From contig NZ_JAJKLK010000015.1 in the NCBI RefSeq assembly GCF_020982545.1, positions 1-64,000 of the forward strand: a DNA stretch of 64,000 nucleotides, in the 5' to 3' direction. Origin of the DNA: Streptomyces sp. MNU76. Its GTDB lineage: Bacteria; Actinomycetota; Actinomycetes; Streptomycetales; Streptomycetaceae. This document shows positions 52,360-62,033 of the stretch, piece by piece. The first letter of the stretch is position 1. Each line of letters opens with the position of its first letter. Below the pieces are notes generated by a model. The model searched no databases. It had not been told where the DNA came from and saw only the letters and a list, made by a program, of their open reading frames with translations. The position numbers were made by a program, and so were the translations under genes.

Positions 52360-53409
52360 ATGGTTCCATGGCTTGCGCGCCTGTGTCTGCTGCTGCCAGT
52401 GACCGCCGCGGTCGTCGCCTTGGCCGGCGGCTGCTCCGGTAGCCCGGCGCCGACGAGTCCTGCGCGTGCGGCGGCTCAGAGGGCCGAGAACGATCTGCAG
52501 AACGACTATCAGACCGTGATTGACAACGTGCTGCCGTCGGTCGTCCAGATCGAGACGGGACGAGGTCTTGGTTCGGGCATTGTCTACGACGACGAGGGGC
52601 ACATCGTCACCAACGCGCATGTGGTCGGTGTCGCCAGAGAGTTCAGGGTCACCGTGGCGACAGGCGAGCAGCCGCTGACCGCGAAATTGGTCGCCTCCTA
52701 TCCGGAGCAGGACCTGGCCGTCGTGAAGCTGGACCGGGTCCCTGCCGACCTGAAGCCCGCAGTGCTCGGCGACTCGTCGAAGGTGGAATTGGGCCAGATC
52801 GTACTGGCCATGGGATCGCCGCTGGGCCTGTCCGGCAGCGTCACCCAAGGCATTGTCTCGGCGGTCGGCCGCACCGTGAGCGAGAGCCGCGGAGGTGGCG
52901 GCCCCACGGTGACCATCGCCAACATGGTGCAGACCTCGGCTCCGATCAACCCGGGCAACAGCGGGGGCGCGTTGGTCAATCTGGACAGTGAGGTGATCGG
53001 CATCCCGACGCTGGCGGCGAGGGATCCGGGGCTGGACGACAGTGCGGCACCAGGGATCGGATTCGCGATCCCTGCCTCGACGGTCAAGAAGATCGCCGAC
53101 CAGCTCATCAGGGATGGCAGGGTCACGGACTCGGGCCGGGCGGCGCTGGGCATCACGGCCCGCACGGTGCTCAATGAGAACTACGAGCCCTTGGGTGTAG
53201 CGGTGGTCGAGGTGACGGAGGGGGGCCCAGCGGACAAGGCGGGACTGCGGCGCGGGGACATCATCACGAAGGTGGATGACGCGGAGATCCGGACCATCAC
53301 CTCCCTGGCCGAGGAGCTGGCGTCGCGCAGACCGGGTGAGACGGTGCGGGTGATGTACCTGCGGGACGGAGAGCCGGGGGCGGTGAACGTGACATTGGGC
53401 GAGGCATGA
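52360..53409 (+). CDS. HtrA/DegP-like S1C serine protease lipoprotein with PDZ domain
   Basis: About 350 residues. A lipoprotein signal (MVPWLARLCLLLPVTAAVVA, then LAGGCSGS) precedes a trypsin-like domain with His in HIVTNAHVVGV (about 80), Asp in EQDLAVVKLD (about 112) and Ser in INPGNSGGALVNL (about 195). A PDZ domain (VVEVTEGGPADKAGLRRGDI, IITKVDDAEI) ends the protein. It should degrade or monitor misfolded proteins outside the membrane. In-frame starts at 52318 and 52327 are possible; ATG 52360 gives the natural signal peptide. Confidence 0.88.
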   Translation: MVPWLARLCLLLPVTAAVVALAGGCSGSPAPTSPARAAAQRAENDLQNDYQTVIDNVLPSVVQIETGRGLGSGIVYDDEGHIVTNAHVVGVAREFRVTVATGEQPLTAKLVASYPEQDLAVVKLDRVPADLKPAVLGDSSKVELGQIVLAMGSPLGLSGSVTQGIVSAVGRTVSESRGGGGPTVTIANMVQTSAPINPGNSGGALVNLDSEVIGIPTLAARDPGLDDSAAPGIGFAIPASTVKKIADQLIRDGRVTDSGRAALGITARTVLNENYEPLGVAVVEVTEGGPADKAGLRRGDIITKVDDAEIRTITSLAEELASRRPGETVRVMYLRDGEPGAVNVTLGEA

Positions 53410-53635
53410 ATCAACGGACCGACTCAGCGTGATCAAAGGGTCCGGCCGACACCCTGGATCTGCAAGCACTTCGCCCCCGACCGGCTCCTGCAGCGGACTC
53501 CTCGTCCCCTTCCATGAAGTCGATGCGCAGCTCAGTGGTGCCGGTCCCGCCGGTGCTGTGTTTTCCATCCAGGTACGGCGGTACCCGGCAGATCGCATAC
53601 ATCGTGGATCCCGGCGGGGTACCACGTGAGGAGGT

Positions 53636-54236
53636 ATGCGGGTGTCCGTACCGTTGGAGGACTACGTCATGATCGGCGATACGTACACGGCCGGGCTGGT
53701 GAGCCGGAGGGGCTCCATCGACTGGCTCTGTCTCCCGCGGTTCGATTCCGGAGCCTGCTTCGCCGCCCTGCTCGGGAGGCCCGAGCAGGGCCACTGGTCC
53801 CTGTCACCCGCGGCGACAGGGTGGTATCGCGGTGACAGCCTGGTCCTGGAGACCAGCTTCTCCTGCGTGGAGGGAGAAGTCCGCGTCATCGACTGCATGC
53901 CCACCCGCAACCGCTGGCCGGATGTAATGCGCAGAGTCGAGGGCGTACGTGGTCGCGTGCCGATGGCAGCAGCTTCATGTCACGCTTCGACTACGGCGGC
54001 ATCGTGCCCTGGTTGCGGCCGGACGGCAGGCGACTGCAGGTCATAGCGGGACCTGACCACCTGACCGTCGACTCCGGCGTCGACTTCGACGTGCACCCTG
54101 ATGGCCACGCTGTTTCCGAGTTCGAGGTCTCCGCAGGCGACGCGGTGCACTTCCACCTGGGCCGGACCGCAGGAGAGCAGGGCGGGCACCGGCACGAGGG
54201 CCCCGGAACCATCCTGCGCGTCATGGGTGCCTCCTG
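53636..54236 (+). pseudogene. GH15 (glucoamylase/trehalase)-like N-terminal fragment, frameshifted
   Basis: The start reads YVMIGDTYTAGLVSRRGSID, then WLCLPRFDSGACFAALLG, the typical opening of GH15 proteins of about 600 residues. At about 53960 the frame changes, and SRFDYGGIVPWLRPDGRRL continues the same domain in a second frame. After about 54236 nothing matches, so the catalytic (alpha/alpha)6 barrel is missing. A GAGGAGG ribosome site precedes it. Confidence 0.75.
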
Positions 54237-54694
54237 GCTAGGTCTGGCCGCTGGGCGACGGCGAGCGGTGCCGAGTGAACGACGGGCTATGGGCTGGGGC
54301 GGGCCCTGGTCGTAGGTGGGGATCTACGGGTGCACGTTGCACGTCATGGAGCCTGCTTCTTCCACACGCATGGTCAAATTCGACGAAATCGCCGTCCGTA
54401 CAAGCCGGCGAAGACGACGGGGCACGCGGGAGCAGGTGGTAGGACTCGCGTGCCTGATCAGCTGATCAGCGTCCGGGGGCTCCGTTGTGCAGCCGTATTT
54501 CCGTCGTTGCGTCGTCCTTGCTCTTCCACTGCTGACCCTGGGGGTGGGCGAGGTGGGCAGGATCGAAGTTCTGGTCGGAGTACCACCCGGCCGTCCGTGT
54601 GGGAGCCGCCGTGGCTGCGGGCCGAGTGACGGTGCAGCAAAACGACGAACGGGCATATGCGGGTCCCGGTGGCCGGGAGTCAGAGGTGCGACGA
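54237..54694. other. Gene-free stretch
   Basis: No gene, repeat or motif of note is seen between the GH15 fragment and the Asp23 gene. Confidence 0.4.
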
Positions 54695-55195
54695 TCAGGC
54701 CACGCGCCCGCCGCCCTGCTCGGACTCCTCCTCTTCGTCGGGCAGGTGGACGTCGTGGACCGCGATGTTCACCTCCACGACTTCCAGACCGGTCATGCTC
54801 TCCACCGCCTGGATGACGTTGGCGCGCACGTCCCCGGCGGTGTCGACGATGGAGGCGCCATACTCGACGACGATGTCCAGGTCCACAGCCGCCTGACGCT
54901 CGCCGACCTCCACACTGACCCCTCGGGTGATGTCGCTGCCGCCCCCAGGAACGCGTTCCTTCACTGCCCCGAACGCCCTGGCCATTCCTCCGCCGAGGTT
55001 GTGGATCTCGGGGATCTCACGGGCCGCCATGCCTGCGATCTTGGCTACGACCCGGTCAGCGACCGTGGTGTCTCCGCGTATCCCCGGAGGAGCGTCGGTG
55101 CCCCTGCGGCCTTTCAGGGTCGTCCCCTTCTCGCCCGTTTCGTTGCGGGATCTCGTCGTCGTGTTGGTGCCGGTGCGGTCCGTGGTCTCTGACAT
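54695..55195 (-). CDS. Asp23/Gls24-family envelope stress protein
   Basis: 166 residues. The disordered N-terminus (TGTNTTTRSRNETGEKGTT) precedes an Asp23 domain: TTVADRVVAKIAGMAAREIP, GVSVEVGERQAAVDLDIVVE and ANVIQAVESMTGLEVVEVNI. The acidic end (HLPDEEEESEQGG) is common. Members are membrane-associated, alkaline- or envelope-stress proteins. Start ATG 55195 has a GAGGTGAC ribosome site. Confidence 0.88.
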   Translation of the reverse strand: MSETTDRTGTNTTTRSRNETGEKGTTLKGRRGTDAPPGIRGDTTVADRVVAKIAGMAAREIPEIHNLGGGMARAFGAVKERVPGGGSDITRGVSVEVGERQAAVDLDIVVEYGASIVDTAGDVRANVIQAVESMTGLEVVEVNIAVHDVHLPDEEEESEQGGGRVA

Positions 55196-55296
55196 GGCGG
55201 TCACCTCGCGCTCTCGGAGCGGGTTTGCGAGTGTTGTCTTCCCTTCCCACGCTAGACCAGTCGGACTTAATGGGAAAAAGGTGGCCAGACGGGCAG

Positions 55297-56661
55297 TCAG
55301 TTCGCGTCGGTGAGGAGGGCTTGCTGGTCGGCGAGGGCGAGGGCGATGGCCAGGGCTCCGGCGGCCGTCGGGTGGAGCGGGGCGCGGTCCGCCGGCCCTT
55401 GGACGTACGGCTGGGCGCTGCACAGCCGGTGCCCTTCGAAGTCCGGCTTCACCGTGGTGAAGCCGGCGGCTTCGGCTCCTTTCCGCAGGATGGCGTTGAG
55501 GGCGGCCAGTCGTGAGCGCAGTACCTGTGTCTTCTGCCGGGTGAGACCTTCGTCCTCAAGGCAGCTGACGTCCGGGCCGAAGGGGTCGTAGTACTCGTTG
55601 ACCACTACCGCTGGGTGTTGGGGAAGGGTGGCCAGGATGCGTAGGAGCCTGCGGTAGTCGAGTGCGAAGCGGGCGAGCCGGTCCTGGAAGAACGCCGTTG
55701 ACGCGCGGTCGTCGCACGATGGAGAGATCGCGCAGAGCTGGACCAGGTCCGCCCAGCGCACGTCGTTGGCTCCGACGCTGACCAGGACGACGGACGCCTC
55801 GGCGGCTCGCTGTGCCTGGGCGATCTGGGGCGGGGCGATCTGTTCACCGAGGATCTGCACGCCGAGGATGCCGTCGCGGACGGTGGCGCCGGAGCAGGCG
55901 AGGTTGAGTACGTTCCAGTCGTTGGCCCTGGCGAGCGCCTGCGGGTAGGAGTCCGCGCTGCGCCAGCATGCCCGGTCGAGGTCACTGGGGTCGGGCAGAG
56001 GGCGGTTGCCGCTTCCCGCGGCGGTCGAGTCTCCCAGGGCTACCGCCCGTACGTCGCCCAGGGGCGGGCCTTCGGCCCGGGGGACCGGGGCCGGAGGGCT
56101 GTCGCCCACCAGATCCTGCAGGGACCGTACGTCGCGCAGCGCCTGCGGGGTGTCGGAGGCCAGCAGGTAGAAGCCGATGGCGTTGACTGCGTTCACCAGG
56201 GCGAGGCCGCCGGCCAGGGGGAGCAGCATCAGCCCGGCGGCCACCGCGGTCTCCCAGGCGCCGTAGCGCACCCACCCGGACGCCAGCTTCCGGCCCACCT
56301 CCAGAGTGAGCCGTTCGTGATCGCCGGATCGCAGGAGGCGGGCTACTTCGGCGTCCTCTCTGATGCGGGTCAGCTCCAGCCGGGGCCTGATCGGTCCGTC
56401 GAAGTGTGGTCTGGTCGGGATCGTCTGGCCGAAGAGATCGAGCTGGCCGGGGCCGGACAGGCTCCAGGTGAGCGGCGCGGCGCCCACGCGAACCGTCTGG
56501 CCGGCCGTGGACACCGGCTGCAGCGGGGTGATCAGCACGGCCAGCCACACCGCCGCCAGTGCCAGCCCCGTGAGGCCCACGGCGTACGCAGTGGCGATCA
56601 TCAGCCGGCGCCGCCCTCGACCGGGCTCGTGCCGTGTGGGTCGTTGCCGCCTCAGCCTCAC
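55297..56661 (-). CDS. SGNH/GDSL hydrolase with N-terminal membrane helices
   Basis: 454 residues. Helices at about 22-45 (IATAYAVGLTGLALAAVWLA) and 135-160 (AAGLMLLPLAGGLALVNAVN) anchor it. The SGNH blocks are Ser in VRAVALGDSTAAGSGNR (about 213), Asn in VLVSVGANDVRWADL (about 300) and the terminal Asp/His region DRAPLHPTAAG (about 435). It resembles Streptomyces GDSL lipases or esterases that act on the outer face. It stands alone in its operon. Confidence 0.85.
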   Translation of the reverse strand: MRLRRQRPTRHEPGRGRRRLMIATAYAVGLTGLALAAVWLAVLITPLQPVSTAGQTVRVGAAPLTWSLSGPGQLDLFGQTIPTRPHFDGPIRPRLELTRIREDAEVARLLRSGDHERLTLEVGRKLASGWVRYGAWETAVAAGLMLLPLAGGLALVNAVNAIGFYLLASDTPQALRDVRSLQDLVGDSPPAPVPRAEGPPLGDVRAVALGDSTAAGSGNRPLPDPSDLDRACWRSADSYPQALARANDWNVLNLACSGATVRDGILGVQILGEQIAPPQIAQAQRAAEASVVLVSVGANDVRWADLVQLCAISPSCDDRASTAFFQDRLARFALDYRRLLRILATLPQHPAVVVNEYYDPFGPDVSCLEDEGLTRQKTQVLRSRLAALNAILRKGAEAAGFTTVKPDFEGHRLCSAQPYVQGPADRAPLHPTAAGALAIALALADQQALLTDAN

Positions 56662-56818
56662 CGGTTCGGCTTCCGTGTTCTCGGCGCGGCGCGGCGGGGG
56701 TGCCGGGGCCCTGGTTCACGGCGGCGGCCGGGGAACAAGCATGCACCAAGAACCCGCTTGGCCGTATGCACGGTTCCCCGCTTGCTCACCCTCTGTGGCC
56801 ATCGCGCTGTCGCGGTCG

Positions 56819-57373
56819 TCATTGCGGTGAGGGGGACGTCAGTCCAGGTGCGTCGGTGGCGTCGTCGTCGACGTAGGTAGGGATCTGGGAGTGCACCTGC
56901 AGGGCGATCTCACCAGCGCGTTCGAAGCGCAGAGTGATCCACACGTAGTCCCCGCCCCGGATCTGCTGGCGCAGGTCTCTGAGCAGCAGGTGTGCGCGCC
57001 CCTTCTCCAGCTCGACGAGCTTGCCGGTGGGGAGCGCGACCGGTCCTCGCACCGCGCCATCAGCGTCCACGATGTCGACGGACCGTGCGACGGTCGTCTC
57101 CGCGCCGAGCAGCCTGTCGGACTCTTGCCCCTGATTGAAGAACCAGACGTAGAAAGGCGCGTCGTCCCCCTTTTCCCACGGGCCGTCGGGGGGTTCGGCA
57201 ATGTGGGCATAACGAATCAGGACCGGTCCGACACGAGCGTTGGCGCCAGGTGGGTTGTAGTCGCCCCCATCGCTGCCGCACCCCGTCGCGCCCACGACGA
57301 CGGCGAGACAGCCCACCACAAGGAACGCGACTGCCCTACGCCAGGGTCTCGATGTCCTCAAGCTCATGTTCAT
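56819..57373 (-). CDS. PCu(A)C-like lipoprotein lacking the usual metal ligands
   Basis: 184 residues with a lipoprotein signal ending FLVVGCLAVVVGATGCGSDG. The mature part fits the PCu(A)C copper-chaperone fold (VWFFNQGQESDRLLGAETTV, GKLVELEKGRAHLLLRDLRQ). The family's His/Met copper ligands are mostly absent: the HxM-type positions read DIVDADG and HLLLRD. It may have lost copper binding. ATG 57373 follows GGAGAG at good spacing; ATG 57367 is also possible. Confidence 0.75.
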   Translation of the reverse strand: MNMSLRTSRPWRRAVAFLVVGCLAVVVGATGCGSDGGDYNPPGANARVGPVLIRYAHIAEPPDGPWEKGDDAPFYVWFFNQGQESDRLLGAETTVARSVDIVDADGAVRGPVALPTGKLVELEKGRAHLLLRDLRQQIRGGDYVWITLRFERAGEIALQVHSQIPTYVDDDATDAPGLTSPSPQ

Positions 57374-57563
57374 GGCATTTCTCTCCGTAGTCCCGGTGGC
57401 ACATGAGCCGCCGTTCATACGCATGCCACGCGAACCGCTGCCGCGTGTCAGTTCTTGGACCAATCGGAGGACGTGGCACGCAGAAAGAGCTGGCGAGGTG
57501 AGAAAAGGGAGCCGACCAGCGGGACACACGTCTTCCAGGGCACTCCGGCCGGAAGCGAGGTCA

Positions 57564-58448
57564 TCAGTCCGCCGCAGCGGGTACGACGGCGACGGGGCAG
57601 CGGGCGGTGTGCAGGACTTCGCTGCTCACCGAGCCGAGGAGCAGTCGGCGCAGGCCCGTGCGCCCCCGCGAGCCCACCACCAGCAGATCAGCCTCCTCGG
57701 ACAACTCCGTCAGACGCGTCGCCGGACGCGCCCACTCGATGTGCAGTTCGACCGGCACCCGCGGATGCCGTCCGCGAAGCTCAGCGATCCGTCTCCCAAC
57801 CAGACCCCGAGCGCTGTCCTCGGTCTCGCGCACCTCGCGTGCGGCGGCGGTGGCGCTGCCTGGACCGGGCAGCAGCGCAGGCCGGTGCAGGGCATGCACG
57901 ACGTACAGGTGGGCTGAGCGGCGGTCGGCCTCCGCGAAGGCGAACTCCATTGTCTCCGGCGAGTAGTGCACGAGGTCGGCGCCGACCACGACGCGCTCGC
58001 GTGACGCTCCGCGGTGTGGACAGGGACGCGTCACCAGCACGGGGCACAGGGAGTGTGTGGCGACCCGAAGGCTCACCGAACCGAGGACCAGACGTGGAAA
58101 GCCGCCTGTGCCGCGATGCCCCAGCACCAGCAGGCACGCCTCCGCCGAGCGCTCCACGAGCGTCGAAGCGGGATCACCGAAGGGCAGTTCGCCGACGACG
58201 GCCAGATCAGGGAACGCGGAGCGGGCCACGGCCTCGAACCGGTCCACCACCGCCGCGCCCCGCTGCACGAGGGAGCCTCGCCCGGCCTCGTCCTCCTTGT
58301 CCCAGCCGAAGGGACCGGGCAGCATGATGGCGTGGGCAATGTGCAGGGGGATTCCCCGCATCATGGCCTGACGGGCCGCGTAGCGCACAAGGACATCCTG
58401 GTCGTCGGCGTCATCCACGCCGACGATGACAGGCTTCACGTCAGCCAT
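57564..58448 (-). CDS. Universal stress protein, two Usp domains
   Basis: 294 residues with tandem Usp domains. Domain 1 starts PVIVGVDDADDQDVLVRYAA and ends LGHRGTGGFPRLVLGSVSLR; domain 2 starts RVVVGADLVHYSPETMEFAF and ends VGSRGRTGLRRLLLGSVSSE. Each has the G-x2-G-x9-G-S/T ATP-binding loop. ATG 58448 follows GGAGGGAGGAG. It is probably induced by stress or low oxygen, as are similar genes near HtrA and Asp23 families. Confidence 0.9.
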   Translation of the reverse strand: MADVKPVIVGVDDADDQDVLVRYAARQAMMRGIPLHIAHAIMLPGPFGWDKEDEAGRGSLVQRGAAVVDRFEAVARSAFPDLAVVGELPFGDPASTLVERSAEACLLVLGHRGTGGFPRLVLGSVSLRVATHSLCPVLVTRPCPHRGASRERVVVGADLVHYSPETMEFAFAEADRRSAHLYVVHALHRPALLPGPGSATAAAREVRETEDSARGLVGRRIAELRGRHPRVPVELHIEWARPATRLTELSEEADLLVVGSRGRTGLRRLLLGSVSSEVLHTARCPVAVVPAAAD

Positions 58449-58556
58449 CTCGGCTCCTCCCTCCGAGAGCTCCGTCACGGCCTGCCCCGGCCTGGTCCTC
58501 AAGGGACGGCCGCGGATGTGGACGGAGCCGGCCCGAACGGCTGCGACGTATCGCTT

Positions 58557-58874
58557 TCATCGTTGTCCACGTACCGAGAGGATCACTGCGAGCAGCAGCC
58601 CGATGCCGGCCATGGCTGCGAGCGCTACAGCGACTTTGACCGTCCACGAGCGCTCCGTATCGCCGCGGAGGGCTGTTTCGCGGCCCGCGGCACCGCCTTG
58701 CTCCGCCTCGTCCGTGCTCGGGTCCCGGTGCCCGTCGTCCGTGCTTCGATCAGCGTCGGCTGCGTCGGGGAACTGCTGGTTGATCGTGTCGATACGTCGT
58801 GCCAGAGCCGGATCGTCGTCGGCCAGGCGTCGCTCGATGAGAGCGAACGCGTGTGCCTCGTCCGGTGAACTCAT
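58557..58874 (-). CDS. DUF3040 membrane protein
   Basis: 105 residues. The conserved N-terminal segment HAFALIERRLADDDPALARR is typical of DUF3040. One hydrophobic helix (TVKVAVALAAMAGIGLLLAV) lies near the C-terminus; many family members have two. ATG 58874 follows GAGGTGACCCAC. It lies 108 bases upstream of the universal stress protein gene in the same direction, and the two may be co-transcribed. Confidence 0.8.
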   Translation of the reverse strand: MSSPDEAHAFALIERRLADDDPALARRIDTINQQFPDAADADRSTDDGHRDPSTDEAEQGGAAGRETALRGDTERSWTVKVAVALAAMAGIGLLLAVILSVRGQR

Positions 58875-59057
58875 GTGGGTCACCTCGGCGTCGAACGAAC
58901 GGATCCGATGTCTGGGTGTGACCCGGCCCCGTGCCTTGGTGCGGTGGCGCCGACCAGACGTTTACCCGACCGCCTGCGGGAACACCGGGTACCCGTCCCC
59001 GGAAGGCTCACGCGTGGTGGGGGTGTGTCAACTTAACGGCTGATCTTGGTTGTTGAG

Positions 59058-60362
59058 TTATCGCTGGTCGGTGGGGGTCAGGCGGCCGTCGAAGGTGATC
59101 TGGAAGGCGTTGAGGGGTGCCTTCCAGCGCATCGTCCAGCGGCGCCGGCCCTTGCCCGTCGGGTCCAGGCTCATCAGCGCCATATAGACGCACTTCAACG
59201 CGGCGGCCTCCGAGGGGAAGTGGCCGCGGGCCCGAACCGCCTTGCGGATGCGGGCGTTCACACTCTCAATCGCGTTCGTGCTGCAGATGACCTTGCGGAT
59301 CTCGACGTCGAAGGACAAGAAGGGCACCATCTCGGCCCAGGCGTCGGACCACAGCTTGATCACGGCCGGATACTTGGTGCCCCACTTCTCGGAGAACTCC
59401 AGGAACCGCTCGGTCGCGGCGGCCTCGCTCGGCGCGGTGTAGACGGGCTTCAAGTCCTTGGCGACCTTGTCCCAGTCCTGGCGAGCGCAGTACCGGATGC
59501 TGTTGCGAATCAAGTGAACGATGCATGTTTGGACGACGGTGCGGGGCCAGACCGTCTCGACCGCGTCCGGTAGACCCTTCAGCCCGTCGCAGACGAGCAT
59601 CAGGACATCTTCAGCTCCGCGATTCTTCAGCTCGGTGAAGACCTGAAGCCAATGCTTGGCACCCTCCCCGCCGTCACCGGCCCAGATCCCGAGAATGTCC
59701 CGGGTACCCTCGACAGTGACGGCCATCGCAACGTAGATCGGTCGGTTGGCAACCTTGCCATCGCGAATCTTCACGTTGATGGCGTCCACGAAGACGACGG
59801 GATAGACGCGATCGAGCGGGCGGGCCTGCCATTCCGCCATGCCCTCCATCACCTTGTCCGTGATCGTGGTGATGGTCTGCTTGGACACCTCCGCCCCGTA
59901 CACCTCGGCCAGATGAGCCGATATCTCCCCGTGCGTGAGGCCCTTCGCGGACAGGGAGAGCACCATCTCGTCCACGCCGGTCAGGCGCCGCTGCCGCTTG
60001 CGGACGATCTGCGGTTCGAAGGTGCCGGCGGTGTCGCGGGGCACCTTCACCTCGACCGGGCCGACGTCGGTCAGCACCGTCTTGGCCCGGGTGCCGTTAC
60101 GGCTGTTGCCGCTGTTCCGGCCCGTCGCGTCGTGCTTGTCATAGCCGACGTGATCGGTGATCTCGCCCTCCAGGGCGGACTCCAGCACCCGCTTCGTCAG
60201 CTGCTGCAGCAGCCCACCCTGCCCGGTCAACTGCAACCCCTCCGACCGGGCACGCTCCACCAGCATCGCGACCAGTTGCTCGTCGGACACGGGCACAGGC
60301 TGCCCGGACCGGGCACTCTCGACAGGCTCCACGGTCTCCAACTCCACGGCGGTATCAGTCAC
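59058..60362 (-). CDS. IS256-family transposase
   Basis: A 434-residue DDE transposase of the IS256 (mutator) type. Catalytic Asp in YPVVFVDAINVKIRDGKVAN (about 195), Asp in LMLVCDGLKGLPDAV (about 262) and Glu in STNAIESVNARIRKAV (about 370). The frame is complete, so the enzyme may be active, but its right end has been separated from the gene by the ISL3 insertion. Confidence 0.95.
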   Translation of the reverse strand: MTDTAVELETVEPVESARSGQPVPVSDEQLVAMLVERARSEGLQLTGQGGLLQQLTKRVLESALEGEITDHVGYDKHDATGRNSGNSRNGTRAKTVLTDVGPVEVKVPRDTAGTFEPQIVRKRQRRLTGVDEMVLSLSAKGLTHGEISAHLAEVYGAEVSKQTITTITDKVMEGMAEWQARPLDRVYPVVFVDAINVKIRDGKVANRPIYVAMAVTVEGTRDILGIWAGDGGEGAKHWLQVFTELKNRGAEDVLMLVCDGLKGLPDAVETVWPRTVVQTCIVHLIRNSIRYCARQDWDKVAKDLKPVYTAPSEAAATERFLEFSEKWGTKYPAVIKLWSDAWAEMVPFLSFDVEIRKVICSTNAIESVNARIRKAVRARGHFPSEAAALKCVYMALMSLDPTGKGRRRWTMRWKAPLNAFQITFDGRLTPTDQR

Positions 60363-60402
60363 TTGGCTTCACTCCCATGATCGTCGGATCCGCCGTTAGA
60401 TT

Positions 60403-62033
60403 GGCTCTGTCCCGTAATCGGTGGTAGCGCTGTGTGGTGATCACTGGAGGAGGATGCGGTGGCGGAGCAGGGAGAACCCGGCTCGGCCGTGCATCTGCCT
60501 CATGATCTTCTTGGTTCGTGTGTTGACGCCTTCGGTGCGGCCGTTGTGGTACGGGGTGGTGAGTCCGGCGTCGACGGCTGCGCGGTCGAGCTCAAGGCCG
60601 TTCGTGAAGGAGTGCAGGTGGGGCAGGTCGGTGGAGCGAACTGCGGTGATCCAGACGGTGAGCTTGACGTCGTTGCCCTCGGCCGGGGTCAGCAGCTGCG
60701 CGAACTCGCCGGTCAGGCGGGCGAGTCCAGTCATCTCGGGGCAGGCTTTGGTGAGTTCCCGCAGCAGTGCGGCGTCCTTGTCGCGCAGGCTCTCGGGGCG
60801 GGTCAGGAGGAGGCGGGCGAAGCGCTGCGGGGTGGTGACGGGCTTGTCGCCCTCGGCCCGGCCCTGGGTGATGTAGCGGTAGAGCAGGTTGAGGCTGCCC
60901 GTGTATCCCAGCTCCTTGACCTCCCGGAACAGTTGCTTGACGGGGACGGCCGGGTCGGCAGCGCGACGGGCGCGGAGGTGGTCGCGGTAAGGGTCGACGA
61001 GCGTGGGCCGGTACCGGGGTGCGCGACGCTCGGCGGTGGGCTCCTTCATGCGGGCGTACCGCTTGACGGTGTTCAGTGCGACGTCGAGGCGGCGGGCGCA
61101 TTCGAGCAGGCCGACACCCTTTTCGAGCAGGTCGTGGACCTGCTGCCAGCGTTCGCGGGTGGTCTGCTCGCGGACGCCCCCGGGGCGGGCGGGGTTCACG
61201 GCGGTCGCCCAGCACGCGGCGTGGGAGCGGACCTCGGCCAGGACCTTGCCGCACAGGTTGCTCCACAGATGCCACCTGTCGCTGACCTGCACTGCTTCGG
61301 GCAGGGCCTGGCGGATCGCCTCGCCATAGGTAGTGGAGCCGTCCCGGCAGACGTACTCGGCCCCGGGATGCTCGCGCAGCCACACCGCCAGGGTCTCGGC
61401 GGTGCGATCGGGCAGGACGTCGATCCGCTCGCCGGTCTCGGCGTCAATGATCACGGTGGCGTAGCGGTGCCGGCGCTTGAGGGCGAAATCGTCGACGCCG
61501 AGCACGCGCGGGACGCGCAGCGGCGGGACCGCCCTGCGCATGAGTATGCGCAGGGCGGTCGAGCGAGAGATCCAGCAGGCCAGCACGCGTGAGAGGCGTT
61601 CACCCGCCCGGCCCGCTAACTCCTTGACCACAGAGCCGAGTTGGTCGGCCAGACGGTTGGTCCGGCGCTGGTAGCGCTCCACGACGCCGGGAACCTGCTC
61701 GCGGAACGTCTGCCGCGAGCAGCCGAGCACCGGGCACACCAGCCGCCGCAACCTCACCGAGACGACGACCCGCCGTCCGTCCATGGGCACGTCCGCGACT
61801 CTCCGCCCGTGGAACCCGTGCACCCGCCCTGTCGGCGTGCCGCACTCGGGGCACGGCACCAGATCGTGCCGGGTCCGCGCCGTCACCCGGATCAGGCCGC
61901 CCTCGTCCGCCACACCCTCGATGACCAGCGCCGACAACCCCGAAAACACCACGCTCACAAGCTCGTTGACATCTCGCACACCATGCCAACGATGCCCGTC
62001 ACTCGTCGTTACCACCGATTACGGGACAGAGCC
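60403..62033. mobile_element. ISL3-family element, complete, inside the IS256 right end
   Basis: Perfect 24-base terminal inverted repeats, GGCTCTGTCCCGTAATCGG at 60403 and its complement ending at 62033. The 8-base direct repeat GTTAGATT flanks it at 60395-60402 and 62034-62041, as ISL3 elements produce. It is 1631 bp, carries one transposase gene and appears intact. It split the right terminal repeat of the IS256 element, so it arrived later. Confidence 0.95.
60441..62015 (-). CDS. ISL3-family transposase
   Basis: 524 residues. A zinc-finger start (CPECGTPTGRVHGFHGRRVA, CPVLGCSRQTF), then the DDE core: Asp in RVLGVDDFALKRRHRYATV (about 188), Asp in YVCRDGSTTYGEAI (about 230) and Glu in NGRTEGVNTRTKKIMRQMHG (about 500). 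The helix-turn-helix region RWQQVHDLLEKGVGLLECAR is also present. It ends with the family tail LLRHRILL. It matches the relic at 44640-45040. Confidence 0.95.
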   Translation of the reverse strand: MVTTSDGHRWHGVRDVNELVSVVFSGLSALVIEGVADEGGLIRVTARTRHDLVPCPECGTPTGRVHGFHGRRVADVPMDGRRVVVSVRLRRLVCPVLGCSRQTFREQVPGVVERYQRRTNRLADQLGSVVKELAGRAGERLSRVLACWISRSTALRILMRRAVPPLRVPRVLGVDDFALKRRHRYATVIIDAETGERIDVLPDRTAETLAVWLREHPGAEYVCRDGSTTYGEAIRQALPEAVQVSDRWHLWSNLCGKVLAEVRSHAACWATAVNPARPGGVREQTTRERWQQVHDLLEKGVGLLECARRLDVALNTVKRYARMKEPTAERRAPRYRPTLVDPYRDHLRARRAADPAVPVKQLFREVKELGYTGSLNLLYRYITQGRAEGDKPVTTPQRFARLLLTRPESLRDKDAALLRELTKACPEMTGLARLTGEFAQLLTPAEGNDVKLTVWITAVRSTDLPHLHSFTNGLELDRAAVDAGLTTPYHNGRTEGVNTRTKKIMRQMHGRAGFSLLRHRILLQ

